Shown here one piece after another: positions 46,382 through 54,772 of a stretch of DNA of 64,000 nt. The translations under genes and the position numbers were made by a program. The stretch lies in assembly GCF_026421305.1 (NCBI RefSeq), contig NZ_JAPJBQ010000002.1, forward strand, positions 1-64,000, in the 5' to 3' direction. Source of the DNA: Dyella silvae. Its GTDB lineage: Bacteria; Pseudomonadota; Gammaproteobacteria; Xanthomonadales; Rhodanobacteraceae. The stretch's first letter is position 1; every line of letters begins with the position of its first letter. The notes under the pieces are model-generated. The model was not told the origin of the DNA. It made no database searches and was given only the letters and a program-made list of their open reading frames with translations.

Positions 46382-46594
46382 CTAAGGGCTGCGAGTTTTC
46401 TCGTACCGCCGCGTTGCTTTGAGTGAATGCTCTCTCATGTCCATCTGGCGAGGTGGCTCTCGACGTTGACTGATTTGGTGGTGAAACTTCAGCGCGGCGG
46501 CGCGGACCTCGGGAGGCGCGTAGAGCAGTTCGCAGTCTGCATTGGCGCGACTCATCAGGCTAACCATCATGAGCAGGCCAGCGATGCGTTTCAT
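46382..46594 (-). CDS. Small exported protein
   Basis: This 70-residue protein has a signal-like N-terminus (IAGLLMMVSLMSRANA), then a Cys and a hydrophilic Arg-rich tail. The start at 46594 has GGAGA at six bases; the frame extends 11 residues upstream without support. Function unknown. Confidence 0.45.
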   Translation of the reverse strand: MKRIAGLLMMVSLMSRANADCELLYAPPEVRAAALKFHHQISQRREPPRQMDMREHSLKATRRYEKTRSP

Positions 46595-46679
46595 GAAATT
46601 CTCCCGGTCGATGCGGCAGGATTTCATTCGCGCGGGACGGGGGCTATCCGGATCTTGTGCTGAGAAAGAATGAAGCCAT

Positions 46680-46704
46680 GGGCCAGAATGCTTTTCCAGG
46701 CCCT
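46680..46704. repeat. Family B element, most distal copy
   Basis: GGGCCAGAATGCTTTTCCAG followed by GCCC is the last recognisable family B copy; none is seen from here to the end of the window. Confidence 0.5.
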
Positions 46705-46754
46705 TGTTCTAACATCCATCCAGTCAGGCTAAGCCCTGCAACACGGAGTGTTTT

Positions 46755-47585
46755 ATGCGGTTGGTGCTTGGCGTACTCGTTCTTCTGTTTGCAGCGATAA
46801 CCGCTCCGCCGGCGTGGGCAGGCGCGGACTTCAATCGACTGTATGTGTTTGGCGACAGCTACTCGGACATGGGTGCGGGTTATTTGTTGGCGAACGGCCC
46901 AACGTCGGTGGCGTATCTTGCGAAACGGATGCATATACCGTTCACGCACGCCATGGACAAGAACGCCAACGGCGGCAGCATCGATTTCGCGGTGTCGGGC
47001 GCAGGCACTGGCCTCAATCCGGGCGAACGGACAAATGGGGTGCTGCTGGAAGTGGGCATGCTCAATCAGGTGCAGGACTTTGCAGCGCGCGTGCGGGCCA
47101 AGTCGATCGCTTTTGATCCGAACAAGACGCTGTTCTTCATCGCGGGTGGCCTCAACGACGAGAAGGTTCCCGTTGAAGTCAGCGTGGCGAATATCACCCG
47201 GCAGATCGAGATGCTGAGATCGGTGGGTGCACGCCACATGGTTCTGGCGTTGCTGCCCACCAAAGTTCCGGATTTTTCCGTGCCAGCGCTTCGGTTGAAC
47301 CCCGCTTATGAAAAGCTCGTACCCGAGTTGCGCGAGAGACTGGGGATCGATCTTCGGCTCAGCCAGTGGGGCCGTTATTTCGACGAGATCATGGAGCATC
47401 CCCAAGCCTACGGCATCGCCAACGCAAAAGACCCGTGCGGCTTCAGCGCGGTGCTCGGCGAGAAGGGTGAGCCGTGCTCAGATCCCAGAAAATATTTCTA
47501 CTACTACAGCGGCCACCCATCGGCCTGGGTCAACAAGCTGGTAGGCGACAGGTTGTATGACGAGATGAAAACGCATCGTCGATGA
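46755..47585 (+). CDS. Secreted GDSL/SGNH-hydrolase-like protein
   Basis: This 276-residue protein has a signal peptide (VLVLLFAAITAPPAWA) and SGNH-hydrolase blocks: VFGDSYSDMG (block I, catalytic Ser), the Gly region SGAGTGL (block II), and FIAGGLND (block III, Asn). Block V reads YYYSGHPSAWVN: the His is present but the position three before it, normally the catalytic Asp, is Tyr. It may therefore use a Ser-His dyad or be inactive. It probably acts on ester bonds outside the cytoplasm; substrate unknown. Confidence 0.82.
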   Translation: MRLVLGVLVLLFAAITAPPAWAGADFNRLYVFGDSYSDMGAGYLLANGPTSVAYLAKRMHIPFTHAMDKNANGGSIDFAVSGAGTGLNPGERTNGVLLEVGMLNQVQDFAARVRAKSIAFDPNKTLFFIAGGLNDEKVPVEVSVANITRQIEMLRSVGARHMVLALLPTKVPDFSVPALRLNPAYEKLVPELRERLGIDLRLSQWGRYFDEIMEHPQAYGIANAKDPCGFSAVLGEKGEPCSDPRKYFYYYSGHPSAWVNKLVGDRLYDEMKTHRR

Positions 47586-47610
47586 TGGCGAACAGATGTA
47601 AGCAGACAAC

Positions 47611-47643
47611 GTAGCCCGGATGAAGCGCGGGGAGAATCCGGGG
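47611..47643. repeat. REP-like motif, family C
   Basis: GTAGCCCGGATGAAGCGCGG followed by GGAGAATCCGGGG is a short imperfect palindrome (CCCGGAT...ATCCGGG). A related remnant (GCGGATGAAGCGTAGCGAGG) follows the gene ending at 50584. Confidence 0.55.
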
Positions 47644-47704
47644 CACGTGCAATGATGCTCCGGTTTTAGCAAATACGTTTAGCCTTGGTTGTAAGGATCG
47701 AACC

Positions 47705-48220
47705 ATGACTGCCTTTGTTGCTTTGTTGCGCGCAGTGAACGTCGGTGGCACCGGTAAGCTCGCCATGACTGACCTCAAGGCCATGTGCGAGGACGCCGGG
47801 TTCGAGCATGTGCGCACCTACATCGCCAGCGGCAATGTCGTATTCACCAGCAAGAAGACAGAGGCGCAGGTGAAGTCCGCCCTCGAGAAGCGTTTGCAGG
47901 CTTATGCGGGCAAGCCGGTTGGCGTGCACGTGCGAACCGCTGCCGAGATCGCGGCGGTGGCTGCCGCCAATCCGTTTACCAAGGAAGCGCCCAATCGGGT
48001 GGTGGCGATTTTTCTCGATGCGGCGCCGCCGGCGGACACGCTGGATTCCGTCACCGGGCTCAATGGCGAAGTGGTCAAGCTGGGCAGCCGCGAGATCTAC
48101 GTGCATTACGGCGACGGCATGGCTGATTCCAAAATGAAGATCCCTGTTGCCAAGACCGGCACGGCGCGCAATATGAACACGGTGGCAAAGCTCGCGGCGA
48201 TGGCTGCCAAGCCGCAGTGA
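47705..48220 (+). CDS. DUF1697 family protein
   Basis: This 171-residue cytosolic protein matches DUF1697: FVALLRAVNVGGTGKLAMTD at the start, FEHVRTYIASGNVVFTS, and the C-terminal TGTARNMNTVAKLAAMA. The family is widespread and uncharacterised. Confidence 0.9.
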   Translation: MTAFVALLRAVNVGGTGKLAMTDLKAMCEDAGFEHVRTYIASGNVVFTSKKTEAQVKSALEKRLQAYAGKPVGVHVRTAAEIAAVAAANPFTKEAPNRVVAIFLDAAPPADTLDSVTGLNGEVVKLGSREIYVHYGDGMADSKMKIPVAKTGTARNMNTVAKLAAMAAKPQ

Positions 48221-48429
48221 TGGCGCGTTGCGCGCGTCAAAACCGGGATGGGGCATGCGGCTGACGCCAGCGTGCATCGTTACGCCGATATCGGGCAGCT
48301 GACGACGCTTCCCGGCATTTTCCACCGTCGTTTTCACCTGCAGCGCCATCTCGCATTCACGTCGCCACCCCGGCTGTGGGCTCATGGTTACGATCCAGGG
48401 TCCACCCCAGGGCTAGAGGAGTGAATGTC

Positions 48430-49122
48430 ATGACTCCCGAAAGAGCAAACGTTCACGTGACCGTGTCCAGGAACGGTCCGTATCTGGTCGTTGGCGATAT
48501 CGCGCTCGCGAAACAAACCGTGGTCGCGGATGGCGCGGGCGGTTCTGAAGCGTGGGAGGAAGGGCCGCCGATCGAGCACCCGCCAACCTATTCGCTATGC
48601 CGTTGCGGTATGTCGCAGACGAAGCCGTTCTGCGATGGCTCGCATAAGAAAGTTGGCTTTGATGGCACTGAAACGGCAAGCCGGCAGTCTTACGCCGATC
48701 AGGCGCAGGTGCTGAATGGCCCATCGCATGCGCTTACGGACGTGGAAAACCTCTGCGCGTTTGCGCGGTTCTGCGATCCCAACGGGCAGGTCTGGAACCA
48801 GGTTGCCGAGACCGACAACCCGGGTGTGCGTGCTGCCTTTATCCGTCAGGTCAACCGGTGCCCGTCCGGGCGTCTGGTGGCGTGGGACAGGGCGACCGGG
48901 GAGCCGGTTGAAGATGCCTTGCCGGTTTCCATCGGCCTCATCGAAGACCCAGTTGAAGCATGCAGCGGCCCGCTGTGGTTGCGCGGAGGCATCCCCGTCA
49001 TCGCCGCTGACGGATTCACGTACGAGGTGCGTAACCGGGTCACACTCTGCCGATGCGGGCAATCAAAGAACAAACCCTTCTGTGATGGCTCACACGCCGC
49101 AGTGCATTTCAGAGACGATTGA
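48430..49122 (+). CDS. Double CDGSH iron-sulfur domain protein
   Basis: This 230-residue protein has two CDGSH motifs, CRCGMSQTKPFCDGSH near residue 57 and CRCGQSKNKPFCDGSH near the C-terminus. Each provides three Cys and one His for a 2Fe-2S cluster. Between them is a Cys-containing stretch (LCAFARFCDPNGQVWN) like the DUF1271/Fer4_19-type segment often associated with CDGSH proteins. Likely a redox or cluster-transfer protein. GAGGAG eight bases ahead fixes the start at 48430. Confidence 0.9.
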   Translation: MTPERANVHVTVSRNGPYLVVGDIALAKQTVVADGAGGSEAWEEGPPIEHPPTYSLCRCGMSQTKPFCDGSHKKVGFDGTETASRQSYADQAQVLNGPSHALTDVENLCAFARFCDPNGQVWNQVAETDNPGVRAAFIRQVNRCPSGRLVAWDRATGEPVEDALPVSIGLIEDPVEACSGPLWLRGGIPVIAADGFTYEVRNRVTLCRCGQSKNKPFCDGSHAAVHFRDD

Positions 49123-49320
49123 TCTGCACGTGGAGAACGGCGAGTAGCGGCCAGCGTGCGTCGTCACGCCCATATAGGACACGTAACGTCCTATATCCCC
49201 ATTAGCTTGGGCCGGCCTTGCGGGCACCCTTGGCTTATCGACTCGGGTTCTTTGGCCGCTGGTTTGTTCGCCCACGTTGGCTTTTGCCGGCTTCTTCTCT
49301 CCCCACCTGCAGGTTCCCCA

Positions 49321-50091
49321 ATGACGATCGTCTCGCCTTCTGACAGCGCGCCCCGGTGTTCCACGGATGACCAAGCCGAGTGCTCGGTGATTGAGCTTCG
49401 CCAGTACACGCTGCATCCGGGCAAGCGGGACGTTCTGATCGAACTGTTCGAGCGGGAGTTTGTTGAATCGCAGGAAGCGCTGGGCATGCCGCTGCTCGGA
49501 CAGTTTCGTGATCTGGACCATCCCGACATGTTCGTCTGGATGCGCGGATTCCAGGATATGGCGTCACGCGAGGCTGGGCTGACGGGGTTCTACACCGGTC
49601 CTGTCTGGACGGCGAATCGCGGTGCCGCCAATGACACGATGATTGATTCGGACAACGTGCTGCTTCTCAAGCCGGCCTGGACGGGTGCGGGCCTGAAGTA
49701 CCAGCCGCTCAAGCGCGCTGCCGTTGGCACGCACATCGATCCGCCGGGCCTGATCGATATGACGGTGTTCTCGCTGAAGGCCGCTGCTGACCAGCGCCTG
49801 CTGGATTTTTGCGGGCAGGATATGACGCGCGTGCTTGAGAACGCCGGAGCGCATGACATCGCGTGGTACGTCACCGAGGACGCGCCCAACAACTTCCCAC
49901 GGCTACCGGTTCGAACCGGCGAACATGTGCTGGTCGGCGTGGCCGTGTTTCGCGACGCGCAGCACCATGACGCGTTTATCACCTCGGGCGCCTGGGATCG
50001 CCTGATCGCTCCGACTCTCGAGACGTGGCTGACGGGTCAGGTCCAATCCATGCGGCTGACTCCCACGCCGCGTTCCGCGTTGCACGATTAA
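49321..50091 (+). CDS. NIPSNAP family protein
   Basis: This 256-residue protein has two copies of the alpha/beta-barrel-like NIPSNAP fold: VIELRQYTLHPGKRDVLIEL with FVWMRGFQDMASREAGLTGF, and a second half around FRDAQHHDAFI. The family lacks an established enzymatic role. The start at 49321 is chosen since upstream codons are not protein-like. Confidence 0.88.
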   Translation: MTIVSPSDSAPRCSTDDQAECSVIELRQYTLHPGKRDVLIELFEREFVESQEALGMPLLGQFRDLDHPDMFVWMRGFQDMASREAGLTGFYTGPVWTANRGAANDTMIDSDNVLLLKPAWTGAGLKYQPLKRAAVGTHIDPPGLIDMTVFSLKAAADQRLLDFCGQDMTRVLENAGAHDIAWYVTEDAPNNFPRLPVRTGEHVLVGVAVFRDAQHHDAFITSGAWDRLIAPTLETWLTGQVQSMRLTPTPRSALHD

Positions 50092-50179
50092 CGGGCTGGT
50101 GCGGTACGGAACCTCTCGGCGGGTGGCGCGCGCTGGCCACCCGCGAATATGCTGAGCGATCCCGCATCAGGTTCCCTCC

Positions 50180-50584
50180 ATGACCGCACCCATGCTGTTT
50201 CCGTACGCGGCCTATCTCGAAGCACTGGAACATCCCAACCACGCCGCCGTCGCAGGCGCGACGGCATCAGCGTCGCTGATTCCCGTACTGAAGGCTTATC
50301 GGGCCACGCTGCAGGCAGCGTTTGATACCAAGCTGGCGGCGGACGAGTTGCGCCGATATCAGAAGTACGCGAAACCGGGGAAGCCGTCTGCGCATACCGT
50401 GCAGTTGCGGCAGAAGCAGGCAGCGGCACGGCAGGCGACAAGCCTTGCGCGACAGTCGCTGATCAAGGCGGCTGCGGCTTTTGTTCGTGAGGCCGGCATC
50501 GCGGTGGGGGAGCGGACGCCGCTGGATGAATTCATCATCGCCTGGATCGAGGGCAACGTGCCCAAGGATGCCAGCGGCACGTAA
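50180..50584 (+). CDS. Hypothetical helical protein
   Basis: A 134-residue, Ala/Lys/Gln-rich, mostly helical cytosolic protein; the core reads LIPVLKAYRATLQAAFDTKL and the end PLDEFIIAWIEGNVP. No family recognised. Codon use is like the core genes, which supports it being real. Confidence 0.55.
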   Translation: MTAPMLFPYAAYLEALEHPNHAAVAGATASASLIPVLKAYRATLQAAFDTKLAADELRRYQKYAKPGKPSAHTVQLRQKQAAARQATSLARQSLIKAAAAFVREAGIAVGERTPLDEFIIAWIEGNVPKDASGT

Positions 50585-50736
50585 CGCGGATGAAGCGTAG
50601 CGAGGAGTCGGCGAGCTATGCCGAATGACTCGCTTGGGATTGTGCAGTGCGGCGTTGTCCCGGATTTCGCCGGTGGCTCCTTCCGGGCTATTTGGTGGCA
50701 GTTTCCTGGGTTCGCGGGATCCGGAACAACGCAAGG

Positions 50737-51252
50737 TCACTTCGCGCAGAGGGTCAGCCCGATCACGAAGCCCCACTTGCTGGCGATCCAGCCCGAGAGA
50801 TAGAGACCCAAACCGAAGACCGCGTGTGTCACCAGGCTGTGGAGCCGCGCCATGTTGGGGCGTGGCGTTCGGCTGGCGGCAATGCCTGCGCCCAATGCGG
50901 GCTGCAAGACAAGCAATGGCGCCGCTACGCTGATCATGCCGACAAGCAGGGCGGGGCCCACGGTCGGCTGGCAAAGCCATGCGTCTTGCCAGATGCCGAT
51001 GAGCGCCGCAGCGAAAACCATGCCGATGCCGTAGTGAGCGATCCAGCCCATCGCACGCTCACCCGGCACGGAGGGCGTCGCAGCGATGGGGTGATGGAAG
51101 AAACGCCCGCGAGGCAGGTAGGCGATCCAGCGGCCCACCAGCGCGTAGTCGAGTGGTGGGATCCCCAGCGCGTGCTTACGGAGGACCGCCCATAGATCCA
51201 TCACGCCGGTAGCGCCCGCACCGATCAGCAAGATGAGTATCAACGTGCTCAT
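50737..51252 (-). CDS. DUF2938 family membrane protein
   Basis: This 171-residue membrane protein matches DUF2938: GAGATGVMDLWAVLRKH near the N-terminus, the GERAMGWIAHYGIG segment, and a final GLGLYLSGWIASK helix. It has four probable helices. It follows the SAM methyltransferase by nine bases and should share its MerR-controlled promoter. Confidence 0.87.
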   Translation of the reverse strand: MSTLILILLIGAGATGVMDLWAVLRKHALGIPPLDYALVGRWIAYLPRGRFFHHPIAATPSVPGERAMGWIAHYGIGMVFAAALIGIWQDAWLCQPTVGPALLVGMISVAAPLLVLQPALGAGIAASRTPRPNMARLHSLVTHAVFGLGLYLSGWIASKWGFVIGLTLCAK

Positions 51253-51261
51253 GGCAGATAA

Positions 51262-52119
51262 TCACCTCGATCCGGACGATGCGCGGGCGCGGATCAGCCA
51301 GCAGGCAGCGGTGTAACGGACGTCCGTTCCGCGAACATGGGCATCGTACGAAGGCCGTACGGTTTCGATCACGCGCGCTCGCGTGTGCTCGTCGGATTGT
51401 TTCAGTGCGAGCCCGACAGGGCCGAGGCGGGTGAAGTAGCCGGTCAGTTCGGTTTCGGGGAACGCGCATTCGATATCGATGGGCGTCATGTCGATGCCGC
51501 TCCATCCGCTGTCTTTCAGGATGGCAGTCACCCGGTCCTTATCAGCAAACGCGAACTGTCCCGGCGCGCCGGGCTGGCGGGCGGGCATCTCTGGCAATAG
51601 CGGTGCAGCCATGCGTTCGGCGATGGTCATGAAGGGGTTTTCCGTCGCGGAGCGCCACGCGATAAGGCACAACGAGGCACCGTCTCGCATGGCGTGCCTC
51701 AGGTTGGAAAACGCCTGCACAGGCTGCTCGAAGAACATGACGCCGAAGCGCGATATCAGCATGTCGAAACGGGCGGGTTGAAAGGCGTGGTGCTGCGCGT
51801 CGGCGCAGATGAACTCCGCTGATGAACCACTCTGCCGGGCGCGCGCGATAGCGGCGGTGATCATCGGTGCAGATAGGTCTATGCCGGTGCAGTGACCTTG
51901 CGTACCAAGGAGCTGGGCGACAGCGAGCGTGGTGGCGCCGGTGCCGCAGCCTACGTCGAGCACGCGGCTTGCCTTGTCGGAGCGCACCGCATCAACGAGC
52001 ACGTCTGCCATGGGCTTGAACATCTGATCCAGCACGGCCTGCTCTTCGACCCAGGCGTGACCCGATGGGCCGTTCCATAGCGTACTTTGCGGATGGCTGG
52101 CGGATGGGCGAGTGTTCAT
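51262..52119 (-). CDS. Class I SAM-dependent methyltransferase
   Basis: This 285-residue methyltransferase has the SAM-binding motif I VLDVGCGTGATTLAVA, the acidic residue in CTGIDLSAP, and ICADAQ (motif II region). The target molecule is unknown; the sequence is of the UbiE/ubiquinone-type small-molecule group. A GGGAGA ribosome binding site supports the start at 52119. It is divergent from a MerR regulator whose operator lies between the genes. Confidence 0.87.
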   Translation of the reverse strand: MNTRPSASHPQSTLWNGPSGHAWVEEQAVLDQMFKPMADVLVDAVRSDKASRVLDVGCGTGATTLAVAQLLGTQGHCTGIDLSAPMITAAIARARQSGSSAEFICADAQHHAFQPARFDMLISRFGVMFFEQPVQAFSNLRHAMRDGASLCLIAWRSATENPFMTIAERMAAPLLPEMPARQPGAPGQFAFADKDRVTAILKDSGWSGIDMTPIDIECAFPETELTGYFTRLGPVGLALKQSDEHTRARVIETVRPSYDAHVRGTDVRYTAACWLIRARASSGSR

Positions 52120-52157
52120 GGTGTCTCCCTTGCGCGTCGGCTGGAAGCGGGAGCTAA

Positions 52158-52188
52158 ACTGTGCCACTTCAAGTCGACTTGAGGTCAA
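52158..52188 (-). promoter_or_regulatory. MerR-type promoter and operator
   Basis: On the minus strand TTGACC (52183-52188) and CACAGT (52158-52163) are spaced by 19 bp, the overlong spacer typical of MerR-activated promoters. The spacer contains the dyad CTTCAAGTCGACTTGAGG (plus strand 52167-52184), whose 14-bp core TCAAGTCGACTTGA is a perfect palindrome. The promoter reads into the methyltransferase-DUF2938 pair. Confidence 0.7.
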
Positions 52189-52192
52189 AAGG

Positions 52193-52642
52193 GTGAAACT
52201 CCTGGATATCGCCGATGTGGCGAAACAGTCTGGCCTCCCCGCCTCGGCGCTGCGTTATTACGAAGAAAAAGGGTTGATCACCTCAGTGGGTCGGCGAGGG
52301 TTGCGCCGTCTGTTCGATGCGGGCGTGGTCGAGCAACTGGCCCTGATCGCGCTCGGGCGCGCCTCCGGCTTCTCGCTCGATGAGATCGCGCTGATGTTTA
52401 CCAAGGACGGCAGGCCACATATCAAGCGCCGCATGCTTTCCGCCAAAGCCGACGAGCTGGACGAAAGCATCCGCAAACTAAGCGCCATGCGGGACGGCCT
52501 GCGGCACGCCGCTGTCTGCCCTGCACCAAGCCATATGGAATGCCCCACCTTCCGCCGCATACTGAAGGCTGCGGCATCCGGTGCTATCGGGGGCCGAAGT
52601 GAGAAAGCCACGTCCACCCCAAAAAGGCGGCCGGCCGGATAG
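52193..52642 (+). CDS. MerR family transcriptional regulator
   Basis: This 149-residue regulator has an N-terminal winged helix (LLDIADVAKQSGLPASALRY YEEKG), a dimerisation helix (SIRKLSAMRDGLRHA) and a C-terminal Cys-containing effector region (CPAPSHMECPTFRRI). It lacks the CxxCxC iron-sulfur cluster of SoxR, although its operator resembles a SoxR box. The GTG start at 52193 with GAGGTCAAAAGG upstream is preferred. It is divergent from the methyltransferase operon, which it presumably controls. Confidence 0.88.
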   Translation: MKLLDIADVAKQSGLPASALRYYEEKGLITSVGRRGLRRLFDAGVVEQLALIALGRASGFSLDEIALMFTKDGRPHIKRRMLSAKADELDESIRKLSAMRDGLRHAAVCPAPSHMECPTFRRILKAAASGAIGGRSEKATSTPKRRPAG

Positions 52643-52792
52643 CAGCGCGTGCGGCGCCGAGTCGATCTCCTTGCGCGACGTATGTGCGCAGCCCTAAACC
52701 GCCGCCACCAGCGATGGTTGAACCGTTACCGGAATGGGCGCCCGCTCCGTTATGCTCACTTCCTGACGCAAGCCCAATTCGGACAGCAGCAC

Positions 52793-53323
52793 ATGAGCGA
52801 CTTCGACGACGATTTTCAGACTGACCATCACTTCGATGATGACGAAGATTCGTTGGATGCGAAGGTCTGGCAGCTCCTGCTGCTGATCAATCCGGGCGAT
52901 GACGATTCCGCGTTTCAGCAGTTCACTGCCTATCGCGATGCGGTCGGTGATACGCCCGAGGATGAGGTCGACGTGGCGCAGGTGGTGGTGCAGGTGGCTG
53001 ACTGGCGATCGGCCTTCCGGGTGGATGCCGAGGATACGCGTGTGCTCGTGCAGGCCATCAACGAGCTGGCCTCACGCTGGAATCTGTCGATCGATTGGGA
53101 TGGCGATCCGGACGAGGATGAATTCCACGCCGACATCGACTCAGGGACGCTGCTCGGCACCGCCTATGACAACCTCGCGCCGCATGGATACGCCCTGTGG
53201 GTGATCGACACCGAAGACGACAGCGTTGCCGGCTGGATGGCGCTTGCTCGTAACACCGAAGGCATGCGCGAACTGGCGACCGAGCTGGGCATTCATCTTC
53301 GTCTTGGCAGCGAAGTGGGCTGA
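52793..53323 (+). CDS. Acidic hypothetical protein
   Basis: This 176-residue, strongly acidic cytosolic protein starts DFDDDFQTDHHFDDDEDSLD and continues with an ordered alpha/beta domain (AKVWQLLLLINPGDDDSAF, ELASRWNLSIDWDGDPDED, YALWVIDTEDDSVAGWM). It may be related to DUF6630-type proteins, but I cannot confirm this. It ends 13 bases from the convergent TetR gene. Confidence 0.68.
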   Translation: MSDFDDDFQTDHHFDDDEDSLDAKVWQLLLLINPGDDDSAFQQFTAYRDAVGDTPEDEVDVAQVVVQVADWRSAFRVDAEDTRVLVQAINELASRWNLSIDWDGDPDEDEFHADIDSGTLLGTAYDNLAPHGYALWVIDTEDDSVAGWMALARNTEGMRELATELGIHLRLGSEVG

Positions 53324-53336
53324 GAACCGCTTCGCT

Positions 53337-53924
53337 TCACTCCGCCTGCAGCAGCGTCAGCGCCTGATGCCGTGCTGACGCCCGTAGCGACTTGCGCAAG
53401 CCGGGGTCGTTGGTCGTGCGCGCAAGCACCATGCCACCCACGCAAAGGGAAACCACCGATTCCGCGCGCCGATCCGCATCGTGCACGCCATCGAGAGCGG
53501 CGCGGTAGATGTTGCTCATGCTGCGTATGAGATCGGTGTACGCCTTCTGCGGCTCAAGACCCGCACGAGCGACATCGCCTGGCAGTCCGTACAACGGGCA
53601 ATGCAGGTCGAGATTTTCCAGGACTTCGTCGCTGAGATAGAGGTCGATCAGCATACGGGCGAGCTGTCGTGGATCGGTAACGGGCGTCGCCGCATGGGCC
53701 ATATGCGAGGTGAAGGGATTGCAGGTGATGAAGCTCGCGACCGAGGCCGCATAGAGCTCATCCTTGCTGTCGAAGTGGTGATAGAACGCGCCGCGCGTCA
53801 GCCCGGCCGCCGTCATGATCTGGTCGATGGTGACCTTCTCAAAACCGTGATGGTTAAACAGCCGCCGTGCGGATTCGACAATGCGCGCGCGCGTACGAAC
53901 TTTGTGCTCAGGGGTATAGGACAT
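53337..53924 (-). CDS. TetR family transcriptional repressor
   Basis: This 195-residue repressor has an N-terminal helix-turn-helix: ARIVESARRLFNHHGFEKVT, IDQIMTAAGLTRGAFYHHF. The C-terminal ligand domain is unassigned. GGAGAG at eight bases supports the start at 53924, though an upstream ATG at 53960 is possible. It is divergent from a glutathione S-transferase gene with a perfect palindrome between them, so autorepression and control of the transferase are likely. Confidence 0.9.
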   Translation of the reverse strand: MSYTPEHKVRTRARIVESARRLFNHHGFEKVTIDQIMTAAGLTRGAFYHHFDSKDELYAASVASFITCNPFTSHMAHAATPVTDPRQLARMLIDLYLSDEVLENLDLHCPLYGLPGDVARAGLEPQKAYTDLIRSMSNIYRAALDGVHDADRRAESVVSLCVGGMVLARTTNDPGLRKSLRASARHQALTLLQAE

Positions 53925-53960
53925 GACCGTGCTCTCCGAACGTTCGGTATAGCAGCTCAT

Positions 53961-53986
53961 CAAAATATGTTCTTTAACATATTTTG
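53961..53986. promoter_or_regulatory. Likely TetR operator
   Basis: CAAAATATGTT and AACATATTTTG form perfect 11-base arms around a 4-base centre in the intergenic region between tetR and the glutathione S-transferase gene. Its AT-rich symmetry stands out from the surrounding high-GC DNA. Confidence 0.78.
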
Positions 53987-54037
53987 CCGGAGCGTATGTT
54001 GAGTGACGGTCGTGAACACACACACCGGAGCGAAGAC

Positions 54038-54688
54038 ATGAAAATCTACTGGATCAAGACACAGGCGCCGCGACGGGTGCTCGCGCTGGTCAAGCACCTT
54101 GGCATCAAAGCGGATTTCATCCATGTCGACCTTAAGGCCGGCGGTTTGAAGCATCCGGATTACGCGGCGCTCAACCCCAACTGCAAGGCGCCGACCCTGG
54201 TGGATGGCGATACGGTGCTGTGGGAGTCATCCGCCATCATGGCGTACCTTTGCATCAAGGCTGGCTCGGACATGTGGCCAGCACATAACCCCATGGAACA
54301 GGTGGATGTGCTGCGCTGGCTGTCGTGGAACGACAACCATTGGTTGCGCGCCGTGGGCCCGTTCTACTTCGAGCATGTGATCAAGCCACAGTTCCATTTT
54401 GGCGAGACCGACCGGTCACAGCTGGCAGCCATGATTCCCACCGTGAAGACGCTGGCGGCCGTGCTGGATCATCATCTGGACGGAAAGGCGTTCGTCGCAT
54501 GCGGCAGGCTTACCATCGCCGATTTCCAACTGGGCTCCATGGCGTGCGATTGGCAGCAGAGCGAGGTGCCGCTGGAGGATTTCCCTCATGTCCGGCGCTG
54601 GCTCGATGGCCTCATGCGCATTCCCGCCTGGGCGGACCCATGGCCCGTCAGCCCCAGGGAGACGCCCTTGGCCGCGCTGGCCGAGTGA
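54038..54688 (+). CDS. Glutathione S-transferase family protein
   Basis: This 216-residue cytosolic protein has a thioredoxin-like N-domain (MKIYWIKTQAPRRVLALVKH, with the glutathione-binding NPNCKAPTLVDG and ES in LWESSAIMAYL) and an all-helical C-domain (LTIADFQLGSMACDW, the N-capping box motif). It probably conjugates or removes electrophiles. GGAG at eight bases supports the start. It is likely repressed by the divergent TetR protein. Confidence 0.88.
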   Translation: MKIYWIKTQAPRRVLALVKHLGIKADFIHVDLKAGGLKHPDYAALNPNCKAPTLVDGDTVLWESSAIMAYLCIKAGSDMWPAHNPMEQVDVLRWLSWNDNHWLRAVGPFYFEHVIKPQFHFGETDRSQLAAMIPTVKTLAAVLDHHLDGKAFVACGRLTIADFQLGSMACDWQQSEVPLEDFPHVRRWLDGLMRIPAWADPWPVSPRETPLAALAE

Positions 54689-54772
54689 TCTGACAACCAC
54701 GCGCGTTGCGCCCTCCACGACGAAAGAAATCCACCCAGCGAGCACCGAAGCGTCACCACCACGGAGCAAAGC

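Noticed and set aside
29535-46704. Prophage or integrative element
   Set aside because: No integrase, tRNA attachment site, phage structural genes or transposase gene were seen; only repeats and unknown genes support mobility.
52193-52642. Naming the MerR protein SoxR because of its SoxR-box-like operator
   Set aside because: The CxxCxC cysteines required for the iron-sulfur cluster are absent.
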